Virus record (IMG/VR): IMGVR_UViG_3300032053_007880
Coordinates: 1-64,000 of that record
Reading direction: 5' to 3' (one strand)
Origin: a virus
DNA: 64,000 nucleotides
Below, piece by piece: positions 30,298 through 39,295 of the stretch; the stretch's first letter is position 1; every line of letters starts with the position of its first letter. The position numbers were made by a program, and so were the translations under genes. The notes under the pieces were generated by a model. That model had not been told where the DNA came from and ran no database searches. It saw only the letters and a program-made list of their open reading frames with translations.

Positions 30298-32352
30298 TTA
30301 AACATCAATTGAATCTTGTATCTCTATCATCCTCGCACCTTCCAAGGCTTCTTCTGCTAACTTAGTGCTGCACTTCATGATTTTAGAAAGGCTGCTGGCA
30401 TCATAGTTCAAGAAGTCGCCCAACGTCTTGATCTTTTTGTCTTTGAGTCTGTTTGCTCTGACATGACCGACGTTTGGAATCTGAACCAATTCAATCAGAT
30501 CTGCCTCTACACCATACTGAAGACGCATCTTGAAAGTCTTAAACCATTTTTGCTTGTCCCATTTACAACTCATGTTGTCGATGGCGTTGACGACCTGCAT
30601 TGTACGTTCCAGATCAACTAACAGTGATCCTTGCAAAGCAGCAAAGGCTTCAACCCTTTTTCCCTTCAGCATGTTGAAGTAAGCAAATCCATACTTGATG
30701 GCACCCAACAAGAACGTGTCTTTGCCAAACAGCCGTTCCACTTTGCCTTGAAACGTCCCCATCTCCTCTTTCTCGTGACGATTAGCAATGGCCCATTTAT
30801 TCGTATCCACATTCCCCATTGCCATAGCAAGAGCATAGTCATTGTCTTCAAGCTTCTGATCAAACACATGCTTGAAGTTTCTTCGCAGATCGGCTACGTC
30901 AAATGGACTGTAGTAAAACATCGAAGCGACTTTTCCGATGGCGGTGCATTTGTATTCGCCATCTTCAACAATGATTGCTCGCTTTTCTTCCAACATTTGT
31001 ATCGTGCGATCCACAACAGCATCATTGAAATCTTGATTTTGATGATGAGCAAGACTTTTGCGAAACCACAGATGAAATCCTTCCTTGGTCTTGATGCTGC
31101 CGTGATGAATTTCACTGACAACATGAAAAGCCAAAGTCTTATAGTGAGGATTTTCTGGCTTACCGATGTAAGTCAACATCGTCGAACGAATGAGAGACTT
31201 TTCTTTAAGTCTGGCAATCTCTTCTTTCTTTGTGCTCTCTGGCACCAAAATGTAAGCATCACCACGAGGGTCATACTTGGGGCGACCTGCACGTCCTACC
31301 TCTTGCCAGATGTCATAATTTTCAACAACGGTCAAGCCTCTGTGAATCCCAGTGACAATCACACGACGAGCCGGAAGATTAAGTCCCCATGCCAATGTTG
31401 AAGTAGCAACCACACAGCGAAAGCTTGGGTCGTTCTTGAAGCGATCTTCAAGATCACGTCTTTTCTTCAGCCCCAGATCAGCATTATGGAATTCCGCAGT
31501 AACTCCATGTTGATCCAACGCCTCAATCATCAACTTGCCGGTTCGCTTAGTGTGAACAAAGATCAAAAACTTGTCATTTGGGTAATAGTCTACGATGGAA
31601 CAAGCAGAATTTACCTTTTGTTCTTCTTTGGCATCGTAGGACTTATCGCCGTCATAGTAAGCCTCATAATGAATACTCAAAGGACAAGGACGATAATCAG
31701 ACTCCAAGAAGTATGTGTCTCTGCCGGTCAGTTTTGTAGTCCAGCCACAAATCTCATCGACATTAGGCATTGTGGCCGACAACAACACAATTCTAACCTC
31801 TGGATTGATCTCCATCATCTTCATCAAAGCGACTTCAATATGGTCGCCTCGACCGGGTACAGTCAACAAGTGGCTCTCATCAAAAACGATGGTCCCAACA
31901 TCAGACAAAAACTTGCTTTTGTCTGACTTGTTGTTGCGACATCTACTCGCCAGCATTTCTGGCGTCATCACAATCAGATCCGATTTGTCTAACTCTGAAA
32001 TACGACTGCCGGTAAACCGAAAGTCACCAGTCACAATCGCTGTGTTGATGTCGTTAAAATGATGCTTATCATCGGTCCAGTCTTGTTCTTTTTCACTGGC
32101 CAATGCTTTCAGAGGGCCAACATAGATGCCCCTGCCGCCTCGTTTCCTGATCTCGTAGGAAAGATACATCTCAGCACAAACAGTTTTGCCTGCTGATGTC
32201 GCCGCCGCAATCGCCACATTTCCATCACCAGCATAAGTGTCCATAAGACGACTTTGAACTGGATTGAACTCCTCAAAATCCCAAGAAGCGTACTTGAAAT
32301 TTTTGGTTGGAACCAATGTTGGGCTATCGCTGATTCTAATCACTTCAGGCAT
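30298..32352 (-). CDS. Superfamily 2 helicase, Ski2/Hel308-like
   Basis: A 684-aa helicase. Motif I ATSAGKT at 51-57, motif Ia VGPLKALASEK, motif II DESH at 158-161, motif III LLSATMPN, motif IV-VI including TSTLAWGLNLPARRVIV and QEVGRAGRPKYDPRG are all intact. Hel308/Ski2-like proteins are 3'-5' helicases; the C-terminal helix-hairpin-helix-like region (IPNVGHVRANRLKDKKIKTLGDFL) fits Hel308. Likely role: replication restart or recombination branch processing. Archaeal-type helicases of this kind are common in large phages. Confidence 0.9.
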   Translation of the reverse strand: MPEVIRISDSPTLVPTKNFKYASWDFEEFNPVQSRLMDTYAGDGNVAIAAATSAGKTVCAEMYLSYEIRKRGGRGIYVGPLKALASEKEQDWTDDKHHFNDINTAIVTGDFRFTGSRISELDKSDLIVMTPEMLASRCRNNKSDKSKFLSDVGTIVFDESHLLTVPGRGDHIEVALMKMMEINPEVRIVLLSATMPNVDEICGWTTKLTGRDTYFLESDYRPCPLSIHYEAYYDGDKSYDAKEEQKVNSACSIVDYYPNDKFLIFVHTKRTGKLMIEALDQHGVTAEFHNADLGLKKRRDLEDRFKNDPSFRCVVATSTLAWGLNLPARRVIVTGIHRGLTVVENYDIWQEVGRAGRPKYDPRGDAYILVPESTKKEEIARLKEKSLIRSTMLTYIGKPENPHYKTLAFHVVSEIHHGSIKTKEGFHLWFRKSLAHHQNQDFNDAVVDRTIQMLEEKRAIIVEDGEYKCTAIGKVASMFYYSPFDVADLRRNFKHVFDQKLEDNDYALAMAMGNVDTNKWAIANRHEKEEMGTFQGKVERLFGKDTFLLGAIKYGFAYFNMLKGKRVEAFAALQGSLLVDLERTMQVVNAIDNMSCKWDKQKWFKTFKMRLQYGVEADLIELVQIPNVGHVRANRLKDKKIKTLGDFLNYDASSLSKIMKCSTKLAEEALEGARMIEIQDSIDV

Positions 32353-32384
32353 TTGATCTCTCCTATGACTATCTTAATCGCCAA

Positions 32385-32969
32385 CTAACGGAGGTTATAC
32401 CTGAGACACATCAAGACATCAAGTGCGTCTTCTATGGCACCATGTGCAATGTCTTTATTGATCCCAGCACGCTTCAGACATTCTTTAAGATTTGGTGGGG
32501 CTTCATCTGTAAATGGATTATAGAACATACTGCCGGGATCGAGAATTCTGCGATGAAACTTTGTGTGATTTCCAAAGCCAATCTTCTGTAAAAATTTCAG
32601 ATCAAAACCCGAGAAATTCTTGCCTGCAATCACAGCTTCATCCACACCATGCGACTTCAACCAAGCAGCGAATGATTCATCAAGACAATCGGCTGGCATG
32701 TAATTGAAGTGTGGAGTTCTTAGAGCTATACGCTCTATGATTTTGGCATTCATCATCATGGCATAAATTTCGCCACGATATCTGTTATCTTCTTTTGTCA
32801 AGTATGTTTGAAATCTCGGCAATTGATCCAGAGGTGTTTCCAGATCATCCAGAACTGCTCCAAACTCAATGATGTCACAGTATTCTTCATCAAGACCTAA
32901 TGTCTCGATGTCGATGCTGACATATTTCCATTTGGTTTTTTCAACAACCGGTGCTGGTCCCATCATCAC
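32385..32969 (-). CDS. DnaQ-like 3'-5' exonuclease
   Basis: ExoI motif SIDIETLGLDEEYCDIIEFG (D and E at about 20 and 22), ExoII-like IAGKNFSGFDLKFL and ExoIII-like AHGAIEDALDVLMC are all present in a 194-aa protein. It is a stand-alone DEDDh exonuclease. Because the family A polymerase at 51953 lacks a working exonuclease domain, this could supply proofreading in trans; that is inference. Ends 33 bases before the helicase gene. Confidence 0.87.
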   Translation of the reverse strand: MMMGPAPVVEKTKWKYVSIDIETLGLDEEYCDIIEFGAVLDDLETPLDQLPRFQTYLTKEDNRYRGEIYAMMMNAKIIERIALRTPHFNYMPADCLDESFAAWLKSHGVDEAVIAGKNFSGFDLKFLQKIGFGNHTKFHRRILDPGSMFYNPFTDEAPPNLKECLKRAGINKDIAHGAIEDALDVLMCLRYNLR

Positions 32970-32994
32970 TTATTCTCCTTAGAAATGAATTGAA

Positions 32995-33029
32995 AAAGAA
33001 AAAGCGGACTGTAAGTCCGCTTTTTCTTT
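32995..33029. terminator. Bidirectional terminator
   Basis: A 16-bp perfect stem (AAAGAAAAAGCGGACT and complement) with loop GTA is flanked by A- and T-runs. It lies between the exonuclease gene and the small gene ending at 33037 on the minus strand, so it mainly terminates transcripts from the right. Confidence 0.9.
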
Positions 33030-33036
33030 ATGAAAC

Positions 33037-33291
33037 TTACCTTCGTTCTGTTTGAGAGTTCTTCTTTTTGTATTCTTTTTGTAAGACCTCTGTTATTGTA
33101 TCACAGATCTCGTAGACCTCTGTCGCAGAGGTGGCAGCAGACAAAATGGAATCCATGGCCTTGAAATGGCTCAAGAAATCCAATGCCTCCCCCATATCTC
33201 CTTGAAGTCTTTCGGTCAGACGAGAATTCAGAAATCTGAGATCTTCATCGGAAATCGAACTAACAAACTCTATTACCGTATTCTTGTTCAT
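33037..33291 (-). CDS. Small helical hypothetical protein, 84 aa
   Basis: Begins MNKNTVIEFVSSISDEDLRF, all-helical, with a basic tail (KKKNSQTERR). Divergent from the plus-strand gene at 33304 with only 12 bases between starts. Function unknown. Confidence 0.72.
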   Translation of the reverse strand: MNKNTVIEFVSSISDEDLRFLNSRLTERLQGDMGEALDFLSHFKAMDSILSAATSATEVYEICDTITEVLQKEYKKKNSQTERR

Positions 33292-33303
33292 GGTGTGCCT
33301 CGC

Positions 33304-33642
33304 ATGAAAATTCTAATTGCAGAAAAACTGGAACGACTGCTCCAGTCGAAATGGACCGAATTCTTAGACAGCCAACAGATAATGCGGCTATGCTTGGAAT
33401 ACGCCCGTAATACAGCGTACAAAACGCTGCAACAAAAGGAAATCCCCAAAGTGCAATTTCGTGCGTCTGTAACAAAATTTGTAGTCACAGAACCCCCATC
33501 GGAGTTTGAAATTTGGATTGAGTTCAGCATTCCAAAAGACAATGGTGTCATAATTGGAACACACGTGCTGTCTTTAAGCTTGGCCGGAGAGGCAAAGCTT
33601 AAAGAATCACATGGTACTCACTTTGTGGTCGAAACTTCTTAA
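33304..33642 (+). CDS. Hypothetical protein, 112 aa
   Basis: From ATG 33304 it starts MKILIAEKLERLLQSKWTEF, helical first half and beta-rich second half (EFEIWIEFSIPKDNGVIIG). Its stop overlaps the convergent gene by 4 bases. No family recognised. Starts further upstream lie antisense to the divergent gene and are unlikely. Confidence 0.68.
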   Translation: MKILIAEKLERLLQSKWTEFLDSQQIMRLCLEYARNTAYKTLQQKEIPKVQFRASVTKFVVTEPPSEFEIWIEFSIPKDNGVIIGTHVLSLSLAGEAKLKESHGTHFVVETS

Positions 33643-33956
33643 ACAACATCCAGTGTGCGGACAAGAGTTCCGTTATCATCCAACACACGGTCTTCACAGA
33701 TGATTGTATCGTCGCCATCTTGAAACTGCAAGCCTAGATTGTAAGAATCCAACATTGTTGACCGGCCATCTTTTGAAGTGGCGACAACATAACAGTAATC
33801 TTCAACTTTCTTTAAGTCACCGTATTGGTCTTCTTGAGTAATTCCAATTTCGAGTGTGACTCCATCTGGCAGCATTAGTGAGACATAACCTCTTTCAATA
33901 AGCTGATGAATGATGAGATACTGAAGTTTGCTTGCTTTGGCATTAGCGTTTTTCAT
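33639..33956 (-). CDS. Hypothetical protein, 105 aa
   Basis: Starts MKNANAKASKLQYLIIHQLI; the rest is a beta-rich domain with GVTLEIGITQEDQYGDL and ISC-like repeats absent. Alternating charged and hydrophobic residues suggest a small beta-sandwich. Function unknown; it belongs to the minus-strand group downstream of the amidoligase. Confidence 0.72.
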   Translation of the reverse strand: MKNANAKASKLQYLIIHQLIERGYVSLMLPDGVTLEIGITQEDQYGDLKKVEDYCYVVATSKDGRSTMLDSYNLGLQFQDGDDTIICEDRVLDDNGTLVRTLDVV

Positions 33957-34013
33957 TGTGCTTACCTCTCGATAAAACGACGTTGACAGTATTTATCCAG
34001 AAGCTACTTCAAA

Positions 34014-34514
34014 TCACAACAAATCTACAGAACCGGGGTGTAACAAATGAAAATCAAATCCTTCATAACTGGCCGGACGAGATTTCTTTCCCGGAGGCAA
34101 ACGTCTTTCATTCGATGTTTTGGCAGCCCAACAATAGACTTTTCTGTTGTTTCTAAAGAAATCTACATAAGACAAATACTTTTGTCCCATGAATAATCGT
34201 CCGACCTTGCAGACAATATTAAATGGAATGAATGGAATTTGAGGCGATTGAATTTGAATTGTTTCTAAAATATGACGTTCATAATCTGCCCTACTGAAAC
34301 AAACTGATATTTCATAACCATCAACTTGAATAACTCTATTTTTAAGACACAAAACTTTTTGTTCTTCTTCAAAAGAAACAACTGGGAAAGAATAAGGGAT
34401 CAATTGATCAGCCATCGCCTTCATTGAATCAATAGAATTTTGTATCTCTGTGTTCATTTTGGGTATATACCCATCAGACACTCCACTTGTCTCCATACAA
34501 ACTATCTTTGTCAT
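34014..34514 (-). CDS. Hypothetical protein paired with amidoligase, 166 aa
   Basis: Overlaps the amidoligase gene by 41 bases, so the two are coupled. Starts MTKIVCMETSGVSDGYIPKM; later parts include VICKVGRLF-like and YLSYVDFFRNNRKVYCWAAK. I do not recognise a family; in other genomes amidoligases are often coupled to a substrate-supplying or cyclotransferase-like partner, but nothing in this sequence identifies one. Confidence 0.7.
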   Translation of the reverse strand: MTKIVCMETSGVSDGYIPKMNTEIQNSIDSMKAMADQLIPYSFPVVSFEEEQKVLCLKNRVIQVDGYEISVCFSRADYERHILETIQIQSPQIPFIPFNIVCKVGRLFMGQKYLSYVDFFRNNRKVYCWAAKTSNERRLPPGKKSRPASYEGFDFHLLHPGSVDLL

Positions 34515-35520
34515 ATTCCGCCCTCGTCAATGTTTTGTTTATCTCCAAAAATTGAGCACGATTTACTGCCCTGCCAGCATTAGACCAAATACCAGACAAA
34601 TTTGTGTCATAACCATTTTTATTGATGCGATCCATAAACCATTCTCGAACCTGTTGCATTCCCAAAGATAAAGATTGATCAAATTTCAACAATTTGTATA
34701 CCTCTGGAAAATCAAGCCATGCTAATCCAGTTTTTTGATCGCCCAAAATATACGGACGTGGAATTGGCTTGTCTTTAGTTACCTCAATGAAATGCAACAA
34801 TAAACGAATCCAATTCTTGGTGAAATATGGATCGAGACAGGCAGTGTTCTCTGCAATTCTAAACTCCATTGTTAGTCTGCGGTCATTATCAAACGTAAAT
34901 CCACCGCCACGAATAAAATGAAATGTGTTGATTGATCCATACTTGGATGTGGCAACACGAGTTATGATATCCATAGGATTCATGTCAAACTCTGTGTCAA
35001 ACCAATCTGTCATCCCTATCAACTGACAATAACGATTGTTCTTACGTTGAGAAGGCACAGAATCAAAAAACACATGCTCACACTTGATGTAATAAGCAAT
35101 TACAGCCGCCAGTTGCTCTGGCTCCAAATCGCTTATAGACGTGTGTACGTGCAAAGAACACAAATGATTAGCTTTGATCTTATCGTCTTTGGACATCGCT
35201 TCTATGACATGCAGAAGCCTTTGTAGGCCATGCCAGCCTTTGAATACAGGAGTGTTTATCTCCAACCCACAACTCATGTCGTGTTTCATGATCCAATCAC
35301 TATTGTTGTGAACGTAATCCCATGAAGCAATTTTAACATTGCCCCCAGAAGCCTTCCTAACAACGCAAGCTACATAATCTGCCCCATTCGGAATTTCTCC
35401 GGCATCTGGATCGGGTCTCTTAATAACCCCATTCAGTGTGTTGAGTTCGATTTCTACTCCGAACCTTCTTAAAGATCGGCATTCAAAAGGTCTGTCCATA
35501 TATCTGTATTTTAAGTACAA
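34474..35520 (-). CDS. Putative amidoligase (Amidoligase_2-like, COOH-NH2 ligase type)
   Basis: Motifs of the family appear in order: RRFGVEIELNTL near residues 19-30, GLEINTPVFKG, CSLHVHTSISDL (paired His) and RLTMEFRIAENTACL. The fold is related to glutamine synthetase, and members are thought to ligate amino acids to peptides or proteins using ATP. In phages they are proposed to modify the cell wall or host proteins. At 348 aa it is family-sized. It heads a minus-strand operon with the overlapping 34014 gene. Confidence 0.75.
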   Translation of the reverse strand: MYLKYRYMDRPFECRSLRRFGVEIELNTLNGVIKRPDPDAGEIPNGADYVACVVRKASGGNVKIASWDYVHNNSDWIMKHDMSCGLEINTPVFKGWHGLQRLLHVIEAMSKDDKIKANHLCSLHVHTSISDLEPEQLAAVIAYYIKCEHVFFDSVPSQRKNNRYCQLIGMTDWFDTEFDMNPMDIITRVATSKYGSINTFHFIRGGGFTFDNDRRLTMEFRIAENTACLDPYFTKNWIRLLLHFIEVTKDKPIPRPYILGDQKTGLAWLDFPEVYKLLKFDQSLSLGMQQVREWFMDRINKNGYDTNLSGIWSNAGRAVNRAQFLEINKTLTRAEYDKDSLYGDKWSV

Positions 35521-35561
35521 TTGAATTATCAGTCAATCCGTTTCCGAGGAAGGAGCTAATT

Positions 35562-36026
35562 ATGGCTAATTGTTTGCTTGTAAAGACGCAAGACAAGAGA
35601 AGGTTTCTTGTCAATGAAAAGAACATGCCGTCTATAATCGAATATGTAAAAACTTTTCATGCAGAAGTTTATCTGGTGGAAGTCTTAAATGGAAAAGTTA
35701 TCAATCTGTTGAAAAATTTGGCAGGGGCCATTTGCAACCCGGATTATGACACAGAAATGGAAATCAACATCATTGAAAGGATTTATCCAAGAAGTCGCCC
35801 TAGAAGCTCTATCTTAAAGAACGCAAAGAAGATAAGAGAGTTCATTCATTCCAGACTATCTAATGGAAAGCCGGTATCTTTGAAAGACTTGAAAAAGCGT
35901 TACAAAAATTGTGACATCACAAATGCTTGCTTGTGCAACCATTTGTCAGCCGTAAGAAAGCAATTGGCTAGAAGCGGCAAAATCATCGAAAAAATCGGGC
36001 AGGGGAATTATTGTTTGGTAGAGTAA
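35562..36026 (+). CDS. Hypothetical protein with winged-helix-like C-terminus
   Basis: GGAAGGAG precedes ATG 35562. The N-terminal half (NCLLVKTQDKRRFLVNEKN...AEVYLVEVLNG) resembles a small beta-barrel; residues about 88-150 (IREFIHSRLSNGKPVSLKDL...NHLSAVRKQLARSGKIIE) have the spacing of a winged helix DNA-binding domain. Possibly a transcription regulator of early genes; inferred only. It overlaps the next plus-strand gene by 16 bases. Confidence 0.7.
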   Translation: MANCLLVKTQDKRRFLVNEKNMPSIIEYVKTFHAEVYLVEVLNGKVINLLKNLAGAICNPDYDTEMEINIIERIYPRSRPRSSILKNAKKIREFIHSRLSNGKPVSLKDLKKRYKNCDITNACLCNHLSAVRKQLARSGKIIEKIGQGNYCLVE

Positions 36027-36319
36027 TAGATTCGATTTGTAATTGGTTTCGTGATCCACAGGAACACGACGCATCGGAGAACTCCTGCAATGAAACAAAA
36101 GATTTTATGTTCTCTGAACATGCAGACGAAATTATGGTCGATGGTCAAGGCATCGCTTTAAGAAGAGGAGACCAGACCAGATATTTCTCCCATCAAGAAC
36201 TTGATGTCGTCCTATCAGAAATTACAGATGAAGATGTTCTTGGCTGGTTGCTTGAAAACGAAATAGGGCAGGTAGACAATCCTGACTACCTGCCCTATGA
36301 TCGACGATCAGGATTTTAA
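36011..36319 (+). CDS. Hypothetical acidic protein, 102 aa
   Basis: TTG start at 36011 is preceded by AGGGGA, inside the end of the previous gene; an ATG at 36107 is an internal alternative. The product has FMFSEHADEIMVDGQGIALR and DEDVLGWLLENEIGQ and is strongly acidic. It ends 3 bases before the recombinase gene on the other strand. Function unknown. Confidence 0.68.
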   Translation: MFGRVIDSICNWFRDPQEHDASENSCNETKDFMFSEHADEIMVDGQGIALRRGDQTRYFSHQELDVVLSEITDEDVLGWLLENEIGQVDNPDYLPYDRRSGF

Positions 36320-36322
36320 TCC

Positions 36323-37564
36323 TTATTCATCATCTGCATACTCGTCGTAATTCTCTGACTCGTATGCGTTGCCGTCTGCATCAAACTTCACAGACTTCTC
36401 TCCGTACTCGCCACTTTCTGTGGCCATAATGCCACCGCCCCACCTGTCGAGGTATTCCTGAACCTCGGCTTCAGACTCAGCGTCAATCAGTTTTGGACAA
36501 TCCAAAAGAACCTGCGTCGGAACTCTGTTCTCTGACTTCTTGGCTTTGAACTTGTACTCTGCTCGACCTTCAGGCAAATATGCCTCTGCCACAGAGTAAG
36601 TGCCCTTACCTGAGACTCTCGAACCTTCAATCAAACATGTCAATAAACCAGAAGTTGGATCAATCCCATCTTCCCAATACAATTTGACATCATTTGCTTC
36701 AACAAATGGCCGGAACGACCGATTCTTCGTGTTCTTAACCTGCATGTTGATGCCAGAAAACGTCTCCCGCTCCTTTTGCTCGATCTTCTTTCTGGTTGAG
36801 CATCGGAATCTCAATGAAGAATAGAATCCCATTGCTTTTCCACCCGGTGTGATTTCTGGAGACCCATATAGCACGCCAATCTGATCACGAACCTGATTGA
36901 TGATGTAAACAGTAACACCTCGTTCGGCAATCATGGCCTGCAACTTACGCATTTCTGTGCCGATCACCTTTGCACGTTCACCCGGCTGTTCATGACGACC
37001 AACAATCGTCTTCCAATCTGTGACACTGAAGTCCATTGGCAAATCATTCTCCCGCAATTCTCTTTCGCACGGAGGCACTGTCAATGAGTCAAAGACTACA
37101 AAAATTGGTTTTTGTTCTCGTCCTTTTTCCTTCTCGTATTTGCGAATGCTAGTTGTGCTGACGTGGATCTGACGGAAAGCTCGCTCAAGCGACGGCGGCG
37201 TATACCGCACAACTTTCTTGGTATCCAAATGACTGGTCTTCTTCATGAAGTCAGCATTTGTTGCGTTTTCGCAGTCGAGAATAATTACCCACGCACCCAT
37301 ATTCTGGGCACCACGCATACAATTTGATGCGATCAAAGACTTGCCAGAAGCAGGTGGGCCATACGCTTCTGTAATCTTGTCGCCCGGAATTCCGCCATGA
37401 ATATACCTGCCGGAGCAGCCATAGTTAATGGAAAGATTGCCGGTGTCAATAAAAAATCCGACATCTTCGATATCCTCCAAGATGTCTCCGCCTGTGTTTG
37501 CCGCAATTGCGGCGTAATCTTCATCAGTGTCGATTACATCGCTCACTACTTTTTTCTTAGCCAT
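36323..37564 (-). CDS. uvsX: RecA/UvsX-like recombinase
   Basis: The 413-aa protein has Walker A GPPASGKS at 69-76, Walker B in IFVVFDSLTVPP, the L1-like region around GVTVYIINQVRDQIG and GGKAMGFYSSLRFR, all RecA-family features, and an acidic C-terminal tail (EYADDE) as in RecA. It would form filaments on ssDNA for strand exchange and replication-coupled recombination. AGGAGG precedes the ATG. It is next to the ssDNA-binding protein gene, its functional partner. Confidence 0.93.
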   Translation of the reverse strand: MAKKKVVSDVIDTDEDYAAIAANTGGDILEDIEDVGFFIDTGNLSINYGCSGRYIHGGIPGDKITEAYGPPASGKSLIASNCMRGAQNMGAWVIILDCENATNADFMKKTSHLDTKKVVRYTPPSLERAFRQIHVSTTSIRKYEKEKGREQKPIFVVFDSLTVPPCERELRENDLPMDFSVTDWKTIVGRHEQPGERAKVIGTEMRKLQAMIAERGVTVYIINQVRDQIGVLYGSPEITPGGKAMGFYSSLRFRCSTRKKIEQKERETFSGINMQVKNTKNRSFRPFVEANDVKLYWEDGIDPTSGLLTCLIEGSRVSGKGTYSVAEAYLPEGRAEYKFKAKKSENRVPTQVLLDCPKLIDAESEAEVQEYLDRWGGGIMATESGEYGEKSVKFDADGNAYESENYDEYADDE

Positions 37565-37632
37565 GGAATGTCCTCCTTAGTGCCGTGCCGTGCCAATGGA
37601 AGGCACAATAATAAACAAGCTGTAACAAAAAT

Positions 37633-37660
37633 GAGGGGCGGACAACGCTGTCCGCCCCTC
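37633..37660 (-). terminator. Terminator downstream of ssDNA-binding protein gene
   Basis: A perfect 12-bp GC-rich stem (GAGGGGCGGACA / TGTCCGCCCCTC) with a 4-base loop; on the minus strand it is followed by ATTTTTGTT. It lies just after the ssDNA-binding gene stop and just before the recombinase gene. Confidence 0.85.
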
Positions 37661-37672
37661 TGAGAAAGGCGA

Positions 37673-38683
37673 TTACTTGCCTTCCATTTCCTTCAAAGCG
37701 TTGAAGAAGTCCTCATCTCCGATGGGGATGTCTTCAGTTGGCTTCGAGCTTGTTTCCGAGGCAACCGTTGTGGCTGCTGCTGACGGCACTCCTGCTGGGA
37801 CAGACACGCCGCCCGGCTTGTGTTCCATCAACTCCCTCACTTCTTCCGCAGCCTTCTTGCCCCACTTGGCATCAAAGCTGTTCGTGTCGAACTTCTCGAC
37901 ATCATCAGGAATCAAACCACGGTGAATGGCCAGTTCCTTCTCAAGAACTTCAAGTTCTTTCGGATTGCGAAGCTTCGTCAAGTCGTGCAGAGCTTCTGCC
38001 CACTTCTTGACTTCTTCTGGTGCTCCCGCTGGGGAAGTAGTGCGAGCAAATCCAGATCGCTCGTACTTAGGGAATCCGTCGCCGCTTGTGATTTCCTTAC
38101 GAATAATGAAATCGTAGCCAGCCTTGAGATCTGTGAAGTTGCCGAGCTTCGAATCAGGATCACCATCTTCTCCAACGATGGCACGAATCAGTTGCTTGTG
38201 CAACGTCTTGCCAACGCTAAGAATGCGTGGTCCAACATTTGTAAGAACGGCACCACCTTCGCCCGGCATAGACCGAACAATGGCGTTGTAATAGTACCTT
38301 TCGACCGGCTTGATTTCACGAGCCTCGTTTTTCAACTTGTTGGCTTCGTTAACGTGACCGGCCTTTTCCAGCTTGTCGGCCTGTGCCCACAGTCCACTGT
38401 AATAATCACAGATTGGACAGGCAATGGTGCGTTCCCATTTGCCGTTGACGAGCGGACGTGGGCAGTGAATGCTCCGACCGTTCATCTTGTGGGTGCGATT
38501 GTACTGATAGAGCTTTCCGCCACGCACTGGTGGCAGAATGCGTACTGAAACAGTACCGGTTTGACCGGGCTTAACGTCCGGCATTGGCACGAATTGGTCA
38601 AGAAAATTTGCCTGACCAGCTTCGTTGAGACGAGCGTCTTCGCCCATCATTTCTTCGAGATCGAGTGTTCCAAAATCTGACAT
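37673..38683 (-). CDS. gp32-like single-stranded DNA-binding protein
   Basis: The 336-aa product has the arrangement of T4 gp32-like proteins: an acidic N-terminus, a core with VSVRILPPVRGGKLYQYNRTH, a zinc-binding stretch HCPRPLVNGK...ACPICDYYS (about residues 73-96), then RYYYNAIVRSMPGEGG, and an acidic Ser/Pro tail (about residues 295-336) for recruiting partners. It would coat ssDNA for the recombinase, helicase and polymerase encoded nearby. Its terminator follows at 37633. Confidence 0.87.
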   Translation of the reverse strand: MSDFGTLDLEEMMGEDARLNEAGQANFLDQFVPMPDVKPGQTGTVSVRILPPVRGGKLYQYNRTHKMNGRSIHCPRPLVNGKWERTIACPICDYYSGLWAQADKLEKAGHVNEANKLKNEAREIKPVERYYYNAIVRSMPGEGGAVLTNVGPRILSVGKTLHKQLIRAIVGEDGDPDSKLGNFTDLKAGYDFIIRKEITSGDGFPKYERSGFARTTSPAGAPEEVKKWAEALHDLTKLRNPKELEVLEKELAIHRGLIPDDVEKFDTNSFDAKWGKKAAEEVRELMEHKPGGVSVPAGVPSAAATTVASETSSKPTEDIPIGDEDFFNALKEMEGK

Positions 38684-38782
38684 GGTAGTCTCCGTAAGTG
38701 AAAAGTAATCTGTAACACAGTTGTTTCAGATGGTTGTCTTATACTACTTTTCGAAAAACGGGTCAATGGACTTTAGCGGTCT

Positions 38783-39283
38783 TTAAGAATTTTCTGTAGA
38801 TTCGCTTTGCGGAGCCTTTATTACAGAAACTTCCGCCACATCTTTCATTGGTCTGTTTACAGAAACTTTGCAATCCGCAGAGCCTCCTACGCCCATGTCA
38901 GACTGATTATCAAACATTCTACGAGCCGCTTCCATTTTTTCTTCCAGAGTAAAATACCCTTCGTTTTCAAGCTGCTCATTGATTTTTGCTTTCTGTTCCA
39001 CTTCTCGATTGTACTCTGCCTCAAGTGCTTTAAGAATCAGAATATTCTTCTCTAATTGAGACAACGTGTCATCACTGGCTTCCAGCAATTCACGATCTCC
39101 CATGACTTGATCAAAATGTTCCAAGTCTCGTTGCAGTTTCTTGAGCCTCTTCTCACGACGCATTTCTTCTCTGGCCTCACGAACCGGAGCACGCAATACC
39201 TCACGTCTGACGAGAACTTGTTGTCGATTGCTCTTTTCACGAGCTTTTCTCTTCTGCAATTTCCTCTGTTCTTTAGATGTCAT
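38783..39283 (-). CDS. Coiled-coil hypothetical protein, 166 aa
   Basis: Begins MTSKEQRKLQKRKAREKSN; residues about 1-60 are extremely basic and residues 40-120 form a long coiled coil. A second half contains FDNQSDMGVGGSADCKVSVN. It lies between the ssDNA-binding gene and a larger unknown gene in the same transcript. Could bind nucleic acid through the basic N-terminus; inference. Confidence 0.75.
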   Translation of the reverse strand: MTSKEQRKLQKRKAREKSNRQQVLVRREVLRAPVREAREEMRREKRLKKLQRDLEHFDQVMGDRELLEASDDTLSQLEKNILILKALEAEYNREVEQKAKINEQLENEGYFTLEEKMEAARRMFDNQSDMGVGGSADCKVSVNRPMKDVAEVSVIKAPQSESTENS

Positions 39284-39295
39284 GATCTTCCTTTC

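Noticed and set aside
30631-31401. 256-aa open frame antisense to the helicase
   Set aside because: Fully covered by the intact helicase gene; no homology or ribosome site.
37738-38548. Long plus-strand frames across the ssDNA-binding gene
   Set aside because: Shadows of the gp32-like gene, which has intact zinc and core motifs on the minus strand.
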